Both the position numbers and the translations under genes were made by a program. Shown one piece after another: positions 8,518 to 17,705 of a stretch of DNA of 41,638 nucleotides. The notes under the pieces were generated by a model. That model ran no database searches, was not told the DNA's origin, and saw nothing but the letters and a program-made list of their open reading frames with translations. This DNA comes from Pseudomonadota bacterium (GTDB lineage Bacteria; Pseudomonadota; Alphaproteobacteria; Rhizobiales; Hyphomicrobiaceae), in the NCBI GenBank assembly GCA_023426855.1, contig JAEZBU010000132.1, positions 1 through 41,638 of the forward strand. Direction: 5' to 3'. Within the stretch, counting starts at the first letter, position 1; every line of letters begins with the position of its first letter.

Positions 8518-8655
8518 GGCAACCCTTCGTCACTCGACCAAATCGAGCTTATCCCCCTGAACAGTCTCAATTGCGAGTCACGAATGGGTGAGGCTAACAA
8601 CACGGAATCCTTCAGGTGCAGGCCAGTTTTTGTCCCGGCCTGCACCAAACTATCG

Positions 8656-11373
<2,718 letters not shown>

Positions 11374-11576
11374 GTTGGGTCCTCCTAAGTTGCAGCCGCG
11401 CCGCCGGAGCGCCGGCGGAGGGATAGAACCCGTTTTGCGCTAGCATCGATCAGAGCCTGCTCCTTATATAGTTCGGCTGACCTATGAAGTGCCAGCCCAA
11501 CTTTGATTTTGAACGATTCACAACTTTCCTGCCTTCCGGCGGGGTGAATGCCCAATTTGCGAGCAGGTAGACAGAC

Positions 11577-12263
11577 GTGTCCGAACGGGCCGGCACATCC
11601 ATTGATCCCCCTGTCAGCGCTTCTGATGGGAAGCCGTCCGGCCTGCACATCGAGCGGCTTGCGGTCGATCGTGGTGGGCGGCGCATCGTGTCGGATCTCA
11701 CCTTCTCCCTCGCAGCGGGCGAATGCCTGCTTCTCACCGGGCATAACGGAACCGGCAAAACTACCCTGCTGAAGACAATCGCCGGCCTGCTACCGACCGC
11801 ATCGGGGACCACCCGGCTGGATGCGGGGGACCGCGAGCTGCCGCTTGCCGAGCGGGCGCATTACGTCGGCCATGCCAACGGGCTTCGGTCGAGCCTGACG
11901 GTCGAAGAGAACGCCACCTTCTGGACGCGCTATCTGGGTGCCGGACAGCGCGATGTCACAGCCGCCCTGGAGCAATTCGGAATTGCGTCGCTGGCCAACG
12001 TGCCCACCGCCTACCTGTCGGCCGGCCAGAAGCGGCGGCTCGGACTGTCCCGGCTGCTGCTGGCCCAGCGCCCGCTGTGGCTGCTCGATGAACCGACGAC
12101 ATCATTGGACGTCCGATCGACCGCGACCCTCACCAGCCTGATCGACGCGCATGTCGCCGCCGGAGGCCTGGCGATCATCGCGACGCACGTGCCGCTCGAC
12201 ATCAGGCATACCGGCGAACTGTCGCTCAACGCGCCACCGCTACCGGCCCCGGAGCTGATATGA
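11577..12263 (+). CDS. ccmA: Heme exporter ATP-binding protein CcmA
   Basis: A 228-residue ABC ATPase, short as usual for CcmA. Walker A is GHNGTGKT, the signature is LSAGQKRRLGLSRL and Walker B is LWLLDEP, with D-loop TSLD; LSAGQ(K/Q)RR is typical of CcmA. It powers the CcmABCD complex, which releases holo-CcmE for cytochrome c maturation. The start is probably GTG at 11577; the weak AGGT upstream and the 22 N-terminal residues before LHIERLAV leave a slightly later start possible. It overlaps ccmB as ATGA. Confidence 0.93.
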   Translation: MSERAGTSIDPPVSASDGKPSGLHIERLAVDRGGRRIVSDLTFSLAAGECLLLTGHNGTGKTTLLKTIAGLLPTASGTTRLDAGDRELPLAERAHYVGHANGLRSSLTVEENATFWTRYLGAGQRDVTAALEQFGIASLANVPTAYLSAGQKRRLGLSRLLLAQRPLWLLDEPTTSLDVRSTATLTSLIDAHVAAGGLAIIATHVPLDIRHTGELSLNAPPLPAPELI

Positions 12264-12928
12264 GCACGTTCTGGGTTCTGGTCGGCCGCGACTTGCGCCT
12301 CGCGGTCCGGGAAGGCGGCGCGACCGGCACCGCGCTCGGCTTCTTCCTGATCGTGATTTCGATGATGCCGCTCGGCCTCGGACCCGACTTGAACTTGTTG
12401 TCGCGCATCGCGCCGGGCGTGCTGTGGATCGGCCTGCTGCTTGCTGCGCTGCTGTCGCTCGGGCGGCTGTTTGATGCCGATCAAGACGAAGGCGTGCTCG
12501 AAATACTAGCCACGGGACCGCTGCCGCTTGAACTTGTCGCCGCCGCCAAGGCCCTGGCGCATTGGATCTCGACGTGTATTCCGCTGGTCATCCTCACGCC
12601 GCTACTCGGGTTGCTGCTCAACCTAGATCTCAACGCCTATCCGGTCCTGGTCGGCACGCTGCTGGTCGGCACGCCGGCGATCAGCTTCCTCGGCAGCATC
12701 GGCGCGGCGCTGACACTGAAAACGCGGCGTGGCGGCCTGCTCATGGCGTTGCTGGTTCTACCACTTTTCATACCCACCCTGATTTTCGGGATTTCGGCAG
12801 TGAGCGCGGTAGTCTCTCCGCCAGGCAGCCTGACCGCGTCCTTCTCGCTGCTCGCCGCAACGACGTTGGCATCCCTGGTTCTGGGACCGCTGGCCGCCGC
12901 TGCGGCGCTCAGAGCCCAACTGGGCTGA
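12260..12928 (+). CDS. ccmB: Heme exporter membrane protein CcmB
   Basis: A 222-residue protein with six hydrophobic segments. FWVLVGRDLRLAVREGG at the N-terminus and FDADQDEGVLEILATGPLPLELVAAAKALAHW in the first cytoplasmic loop are typical of CcmB. It is the permease subunit of the CcmAB ABC transporter in the inner membrane. It overlaps ccmA by 4 nt and is followed by ccmC after 72 nt. Confidence 0.94.
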   Translation: MSTFWVLVGRDLRLAVREGGATGTALGFFLIVISMMPLGLGPDLNLLSRIAPGVLWIGLLLAALLSLGRLFDADQDEGVLEILATGPLPLELVAAAKALAHWISTCIPLVILTPLLGLLLNLDLNAYPVLVGTLLVGTPAISFLGSIGAALTLKTRRGGLLMALLVLPLFIPTLIFGISAVSAVVSPPGSLTASFSLLAATTLASLVLGPLAAAAALRAQLG

Positions 12929-13000
12929 TGCCAAACAACCGCCGGGCCGCGACCTTGCTGCGGTTTGCGCGGTTCGACAGAAGGCCCTAGATCATTGCCG

Positions 13001-13765
13001 ATGCAGACGCTGACACAACGGCTGGCCAACCCGACCCGGTTCATGGAGCTTTCCGCCAGGATGCTGCCGTGGATTTCCGCGTCGGCCGCGCTCGTGCTGG
13101 CTTATGGCCTCTATCTCTCGTTCTTCGCCGCGCCGCCCGACTATCAGCAGGGCGAAACGGTGCGGATCATGTTCGTGCATGTTCCGGCCGCGTGGCTCGG
13201 CATGATCGGCTACGCCATCATCGCCATGTCGAGCTTCGGGTTGCTGGTGTTCCGGCATCCGTTGGCCGATGTTTCGGCCAAAGCCGCCGCGCCCATCGGC
13301 GCCGCGTTCACGCTACTGGCGCTGATCACCGGCTCGCTGTGGGGCAAGCCGATGTGGGGCACCTACTGGGTATGGGACGCGCGGCTGACCTCCGTGCTGA
13401 TCCTGTTTTTCCTGTACCTCGGGCTGATGGCGCTGCGCGCGTCGCTCGAAGACGACCCGGCGCTGGCCGGCAAGCTCACTGCCGTGCTCGGCCTCGTCGG
13501 CGTCGTGATCCTGCCGATTATCCGCTTCTCGGTCGATTGGTGGAACACGCTGCATCAGCCGGCCAGTGTCGTGCGCCTCGGCGGCACCGCTATTCACAGC
13601 TCGATCCTGTGGCCGCTGCTGGTGATGGCGGTCGGCTTCACGTTGTTGTTCTTTGCATTGCACCTGAAGGCCATGCGCAATGAGATCCTGCGCCGTCGGG
13701 TGCGCAGCCTGACACTGGCCGAGATCGAGCGCGCCGCGCGTCAGGATGCCGAAGCCGCGAGATAG
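13001..13765 (+). CDS. ccmC: Heme exporter protein CcmC
   Basis: A 254-residue protein with six membrane segments. The tryptophan-rich WWD signature is present as WGKPMWGTYWVWDARLTS, and VHVPAAWLG and IHSSILWPLL carry the flanking conserved His residues that bind heme. It attaches heme to CcmE on the periplasmic side. The ATG at 13001 was chosen; a TTG at 12965 would add 12 residues not typical for the family. Only a weak ribosome site is visible. ccmD follows 3 nt after the stop codon. Confidence 0.95.
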   Translation: MQTLTQRLANPTRFMELSARMLPWISASAALVLAYGLYLSFFAAPPDYQQGETVRIMFVHVPAAWLGMIGYAIIAMSSFGLLVFRHPLADVSAKAAAPIGAAFTLLALITGSLWGKPMWGTYWVWDARLTSVLILFFLYLGLMALRASLEDDPALAGKLTAVLGLVGVVILPIIRFSVDWWNTLHQPASVVRLGGTAIHSSILWPLLVMAVGFTLLFFALHLKAMRNEILRRRVRSLTLAEIERAARQDAEAAR

Positions 13766-13768
13766 CCG

Positions 13769-13954
13769 ATGGATCTTGGACCGCACGCCGCTTTCATCTG
13801 GGCCTGCTATGCAGCCGTGGCGGCCGTCATGATACTGCTGATTGCCTGGGTAATGATCGACGGTCGCCGCCAGCAGAGCCGCCTCGACGAACTCGAATCG
13901 CGCGGCGTGCGCCGCCGCTCATCGGGCAAACCAACGCCGTCGACAGCGGGTTGA
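13769..13954 (+). CDS. ccmD: Heme exporter protein CcmD
   Basis: A 61-residue protein with one membrane segment (FIWACYAAVAAVMILLIAWV) and a basic cytoplasmic tail RRQQSRLDELESRGVRRRS, the typical design of CcmD, which is needed to release holo-CcmE from CcmABC. It lies tightly between ccmC and ccmG (3 and 6 nt gaps). Confidence 0.92.
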   Translation: MDLGPHAAFIWACYAAVAAVMILLIAWVMIDGRRQQSRLDELESRGVRRRSSGKPTPSTAG

Positions 13955-13960
13955 CCACCG

Positions 13961-14584
13961 ATGTCTCAGCCTGACACCACGCAACAGACATCACCGCCGC
14001 GCCCGCGCCGCCGGATCGGATGGGTCATCGCACCGCTGGCGATCTTCACCGCGCTGGCCGGCATGTTCTACTACGCCCTGCAGACCGGCGATCCCTCGAA
14101 GCTGCCTTCAGCCCTGCTCGGCAAACCGGCGCCGCGGCTGACGCTCGAAGCGTTGCCGGGACTTGTTGCGCGCGGCCAAAGCGTGCCGGGACTTGCAGCC
14201 GGTGATCTCACTCAGGGGCGCGTGTCAGTCGTCAATTTCTGGGCGTCGTGGTGCGCGCCCTGCATTCAAGAGCACCCGGTTCTCGTCGAGTTGAAGCGTA
14301 GGACCGATGTCGATCTGTTCGGCATCAACTACAAGGACCAGACCGAAGCTGCCCGCCGCTTCCTGGGCCGCTACGGCAATCCATTTACGGCTGTGGGCGT
14401 CGACGGCAACGGCCGCGCCGCGATCGATTGGGGTGTCTACGGCATGCCGGAAACGTTCGTGGTCGATGGCCAGGGTCGCATCGTTTACAAGCACGTCGGA
14501 CCGATTTCGGAACGAGACCTAGATGCGAAACTGATCCCGGCAATCGAAGCCGCGAGATCTGCAGCCTCGGCCGCACGCGGATAA
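13961..14584 (+). CDS. ccmG: Thiol:disulfide interchange protein CcmG (DsbE/CycY)
   Basis: A 207-residue membrane-anchored periplasmic thioredoxin. One N-terminal membrane segment (about residues 20-40) is followed by a thioredoxin fold with the active site WCAPC (97-101) in VVNFWASWCAPC, and the cis-Pro loop GVYGMPETFVVDG. It reduces apocytochrome c or its partner CcmH before heme attachment. It is the last gene of the ccm operon; it is convergent with the HWE kinase gene, 7 nt away, with no terminator between them. Confidence 0.95.
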   Translation: MSQPDTTQQTSPPRPRRRIGWVIAPLAIFTALAGMFYYALQTGDPSKLPSALLGKPAPRLTLEALPGLVARGQSVPGLAAGDLTQGRVSVVNFWASWCAPCIQEHPVLVELKRRTDVDLFGINYKDQTEAARRFLGRYGNPFTAVGVDGNGRAAIDWGVYGMPETFVVDGQGRIVYKHVGPISERDLDAKLIPAIEAARSAASAARG

Positions 14585-14591
14585 TCGCGGA

Positions 14592-17030
14592 TCAAGCTAC
14601 GTTGCGACGGCGCAGCGCCATATGGTCGTCGTAGGGCACTTCCAGCGTCCACAACAGGCTGTCGGTACTGGACTTCATCACCACGCTGCCGCCGAGCGCG
14701 GTTGGCGCCACATGTTCCAGAATATCGCGACCAAAGCCTTTGTGCTGGAAATCCGCGGCACGAGTCGCGCCGGTCTCACGCCATGAGATAACCAGAACCG
14801 AAGAGCTACGACGGCTCTTTTCGACCTTCCATTCCAGATCGACGCGGCCGGTTGGCGACGTCAGCGCGCCGTGCCGCTCAGCATTGCTGGCCAGTTCATG
14901 GAACGCCAAACCGATATTGATGATGGCCTCTGGCGAAAGGAATACATCCGGCCCCGACGCATGAATGCGCTTCTGGCGAGGTCCGAATGCGACGCGCTGA
15001 ACCGACACGAGATCGCTCAGCGTTGCGCCTTCCCAATCATTACCGATCAGCAGTTCGTGCGACCGCGACAGGCTGTGCAAGCGGCCAGAGAAACGCGCTT
15101 CGAAATCCGTCAAATCATCGCTGCGAAGCGCGGTCTGGCGCGCCATGGCCTGAACGACGGCCAGCAGGTTTTTCGAGCGATGCGTCAGTTCCCGCATCAC
15201 GCCGGCGAGATGGCGATCATGCTCCTTGCGCTCGGAGATATCGCGCATGGTGACGGAATAGCGTGTTACCGGGCGGGATGGCGCCTTGACCGGACTGGCG
15301 ATGATCGACACTTCGATCGCGCGCCGATCCCTACCGCAGCACACAGTTTCCAAGCGCACGGTTTCGCCCGCCTGCATCGCGTGGCGGATTCCTCGCCAAT
15401 CGGACAGACGGTCGTTGGCAAACAACGACTGCAGCGAAAGTCCGACAGCTTCTTCGGCTTCCCAGCCGAACATTTGCTTGGCACCGCTATTCCAAGTCGC
15501 GATCGTACCCTCGAGCGACACACTGAGAATGGCTTCGCTGGATGACGCTACAATCGCGGCCAACTCCGTGTTGACGCTTTCCGCGGCCTTGCGCTCGGTC
15601 ACGTCAATCGCAACGCCGAGCACCGACATGGCTTTGCCATCGGAGCCGCGCCGCACGAATGCGCGACGGTAGACCCAGCGGACTTCGCCGGTCGGCCGCA
15701 CGATGCGCGTCTCATGCTCAAACGTTTCCGCATCGCCATTGATGGTATTGTGAAACGCCTCCCGAAGCCGCGCACGGTCCTCGGGGTGGACGTAGCTCAG
15801 CACTTCTTCCGGTGTTCCAGAGAACTCTTCGCGCGTTCGCCCGAAAATTCGGAACATGGGATCCGACCACGTGATCTTATTGGTCGCCAGATCGCGCTCC
15901 CACATGCCCATGTCGGTCGCCGCCAGCGCAAGCATCATGCGCTCGTGCGCCACCCGAAGTTGATCCTCTGCGAATTGCCGTTGCGTCGAAGCTGTTTTCA
16001 GCGCGCGCAGCACCTCATCGACTTCCCGCAATCGCAGGCCGATGGGCTGCACGTCCTCGCCCCGGTCATAAGCCGAAGCAGCAAGCGCCGTAAGGCGGAT
16101 GGGCCGGGCAAGGCGTCGCCCGAAATAGAATGCCAGCAGCAGCGAAACCACCAATAGCGTACCTCCCGCTAGAGCGAAGAAACGCCACGAAATGCCTGAA
16201 GATTGCGCCGTCGCCGGGCGCGTTACGCCTTGAACCGTCCAACCAGCCAGACTTGATTGCGCGAATGCGATAAGCGTGTCCTGGCCGATGGCATCTTTGA
16301 CGTGCAAGACACCGTCTTCGGTCCCGACACGTGTTGGCACCAATTGCCAATCGACCGCCGCATCTGCAGAGGACGCCACGACCTGTCCCCGTCGATCGAG
16401 AATGCGAGCCTGCCAGCCGACCGGCAAGTTCGGCGGGTCGAGTAATTCATTCAGCCGCGCGCCCGCCATCGACATGCTGAGGTGCCAGACAATATTGGCC
16501 TCCCGCACGATCGGTATCGTAACGGTAACCCTGTCGCCGGAATGCAGACCGGAAATATATGCATGACCGGCCACAAAACTGCGCGACGGCAGCTTAACGC
16601 CGACGGTAGCAGGCAATGGTTCGCCGGACGGAACCCGGGTATCGACCAAAGGCCTGCCGGACACGTCGGAAAGGACGATGCGCTGATTGGGTCGCAATAC
16701 CGCTATCGCCGTCGCGTAGTCGCGAAAACCTGCGTAGTCGTTACTGCTCAGGCGAGGTGATGCAGCCAGCGATTCCAGTGTCGCGACAACAACGCCCAAT
16801 TCGCGGTCAACATTCGCCGACAGCCCGCGAACGATCTGTTGCGCATTCTGCTCGAGTTGTTCGGTTTGGACCGTGCCGTAATGGTGGAGTAAAAGGCTTG
16901 CAAAAATCAAAATCGGAGCAATTACGGCTAATCCGTAAGCGATGAGATACTCGGCTACCGTCCACGCGCCGAGCCTACGCTCCCGCGCGCTCCTTGCAGC
17001 GCCGCGATCCATCGCCCGCACGTATGCCAT
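14592..17030 (-). CDS. HWE-family sensor histidine kinase with periplasmic sensor and two PAS domains
   Basis: An 812-residue membrane sensor. Membrane segments lie near residues 29-50 and 283-305, and the periplasmic part between them looks like a Cache domain. PAS 1 is near 365-490 (MWERDLATNKITWSD, then GEVRWVYRRAFVRR) and PAS 2 near 497-600. The phosphoacceptor is His617 in RELTHRSKNLLAVVQAM; the N-box is HELASN (711-716); SWRETGA gives the WxE motif that names the HWE class. There is no receiver domain. HWE/HisKA2 kinases feed the PhyR-NepR-EcfG general stress pathway in alphaproteobacteria, though others have different targets. It follows an 87-residue gene by 26 nt, likely in one transcript from an EcfG-type promoter (17344-17368). 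Confidence 0.9.
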   Translation of the reverse strand: MAYVRAMDRGAARSARERRLGAWTVAEYLIAYGLAVIAPILIFASLLLHHYGTVQTEQLEQNAQQIVRGLSANVDRELGVVVATLESLAASPRLSSNDYAGFRDYATAIAVLRPNQRIVLSDVSGRPLVDTRVPSGEPLPATVGVKLPSRSFVAGHAYISGLHSGDRVTVTIPIVREANIVWHLSMSMAGARLNELLDPPNLPVGWQARILDRRGQVVASSADAAVDWQLVPTRVGTEDGVLHVKDAIGQDTLIAFAQSSLAGWTVQGVTRPATAQSSGISWRFFALAGGTLLVVSLLLAFYFGRRLARPIRLTALAASAYDRGEDVQPIGLRLREVDEVLRALKTASTQRQFAEDQLRVAHERMMLALAATDMGMWERDLATNKITWSDPMFRIFGRTREEFSGTPEEVLSYVHPEDRARLREAFHNTINGDAETFEHETRIVRPTGEVRWVYRRAFVRRGSDGKAMSVLGVAIDVTERKAAESVNTELAAIVASSSEAILSVSLEGTIATWNSGAKQMFGWEAEEAVGLSLQSLFANDRLSDWRGIRHAMQAGETVRLETVCCGRDRRAIEVSIIASPVKAPSRPVTRYSVTMRDISERKEHDRHLAGVMRELTHRSKNLLAVVQAMARQTALRSDDLTDFEARFSGRLHSLSRSHELLIGNDWEGATLSDLVSVQRVAFGPRQKRIHASGPDVFLSPEAIINIGLAFHELASNAERHGALTSPTGRVDLEWKVEKSRRSSSVLVISWRETGATRAADFQHKGFGRDILEHVAPTALGGSVVMKSSTDSLLWTLEVPYDDHMALRRRNVA

Positions 17031-17056
17031 TTCCCCCTCTTATGGAAACGTCCCGA

Positions 17057-17320
17057 TCATGACTGATGGTAGCGACCCGCACCCCAGTCGATAGGAAAAA
17101 GTACGCGATTCAAATCCGCTCTACGGCTGGGCTTCGGTGAACACGGAGACGACTTGTAATCGACCTCGCACATCTCCGCCGCTTCGCGCGAGATCACCGG
17201 ATTTGGCTGCCAGCCTCTCGGCTCAGCGTCTGCTCCGGCATTCCACGCGATGACATACTCTTCACTGCTGCAGGGTTCGCAAACAGTTCCACGCTTTGCC
17301 ACTATCATACGCATCGTCAC
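17057..17320 (-). CDS. Small 87-residue protein of unknown function, upstream of the HWE kinase
   Basis: I do not recognise the family. The start is GTG at 17318-17320 with a perfect AGGAGG (17329-17334) 8 nt before it, and the stop is 26 nt before the kinase start on the same strand. The protein has four cysteines: a CEPC pair near residue 15 and two more in MCEVDYKSSPC. It has Trp residues in AWNAG, RGWQPNP and IDWGAG, a basic stretch KPSRRADLNR, and no signal peptide or membrane segment. The EcfG-type promoter 17344-17368 ends just before the ribosome site, so the leader would be only about 17 nt. Context suggests a stress-induced partner of the kinase; that is inference. Confidence 0.65.
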   Translation of the reverse strand: MTMRMIVAKRGTVCEPCSSEEYVIAWNAGADAEPRGWQPNPVISREAAEMCEVDYKSSPCSPKPSRRADLNRVLFPIDWGAGRYHQS

Positions 17321-17343
17321 GGGTACGGCCTCCTGGCATCGTA

Positions 17344-17368
17344 AACGCCGGCTGCTCATAAAGGTTCC
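17344..17368 (-). promoter_or_regulatory. EcfG-type stress promoter for the 87-residue gene and the HWE kinase
   Basis: On the minus strand: GGAAC, 16 nt, CGTT, an exact consensus match. The start of transcription would be near 17337, directly before the AGGAGG of the 87-residue gene. The placement just ahead of a perfect ribosome site is strong support. Confidence 0.75.
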
Positions 17369-17441
17369 AGGGTGCCAAATTGGCCGTCACCTTGGTTTAA
17401 ATTCGTGCAGCCAAAGGCAGCGCTGGAATTTTCTTGCCCGC

Positions 17442-17466
17442 GGAACGTTTTTGCTTTGTACGCGTT
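17442..17466 (+). promoter_or_regulatory. EcfG-type stress promoter for the predicted small RNA
   Basis: GGAAC at 17442-17446, 16 nt, CGTT at 17463-17466. The predicted start is near 17473. About 40 nt further a terminator hairpin begins, so the main product should be a short RNA, with possible read-through into the AI-2E gene at 17706. Confidence 0.72.
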
Positions 17467-17472
17467 TGTTTT

Positions 17473-17549
17473 GTGCCCCTAGACGTGGACGCCAAGGCGT
17501 CCATTCTTACTGGACCGCGGTTGTTGTGAATGATCGCGGTCCTCTTTTT
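17473..17549 (+). ncRNA. Predicted stress-induced small RNA, about 77 nt
   Basis: Bounded by an EcfG-type promoter (17442-17466) and an intrinsic terminator (17512-17549). It begins with a C-rich single-stranded part (TGTGCCCCTAG, 17472-17482), then a perfect hairpin TGGACGCC/GGCGTCCA (17486-17503), an 8-nt linker ATTCTTAC-type region, and the terminator stem. No open frame with a ribosome site lies inside. EcfG-dependent small RNAs with C-rich single-stranded targets sites are known in other alphaproteobacteria (for example GsrN of Caulobacter); similarity is in design only. The exact 5' end is inferred. Confidence 0.55.
17512..17549 (+). terminator. Intrinsic terminator of the predicted small RNA
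   Basis: GGACCGCG (17512-17519) pairs perfectly with CGCGGTCC (17535-17542) around a 15-nt loop, followed by TCTTTTT (17543-17549). Confidence 0.85.
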
Positions 17550-17642
17550 GCGATCGCTGGTTTGTCCGGCCACCTGCGCTCGGACAATTCCCGTCGCAAC
17601 GAGGTTTCTCGCCAGCGCTCATTTCATTGCGATACCAGACGA

Positions 17643-17667
17643 AACGTTTTCGCCTCGGTCGCGTTCC
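17643..17667 (-). promoter_or_regulatory. Third EcfG-type promoter, reading left across the small RNA region
   Basis: On the minus strand: GGAAC, 16 nt, CGTT. Transcription from near 17636 would run antisense to the predicted small RNA and towards the 87-residue gene and the kinase. No gene starts directly after it. Confidence 0.5.
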
Positions 17668-17705
17668 TGTCGAATACCGCGGCAGGGGAGGGATTGCTTA
17701 CCGAC

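Larger units (their letters stand above)
17321..17705. other. Regulatory gap of 385 bp between the 87-residue gene and the AI-2E gene
   Basis: It contains three exact EcfG-type promoters (17344-17368 minus, 17442-17466 plus, 17643-17667 minus), a predicted small RNA with an intrinsic terminator, and a further 7-bp hairpin TTGTCCG/CGGACAA (17562-17587). No coding frame with a ribosome site is seen other than the flanking genes. Confidence 0.65.
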
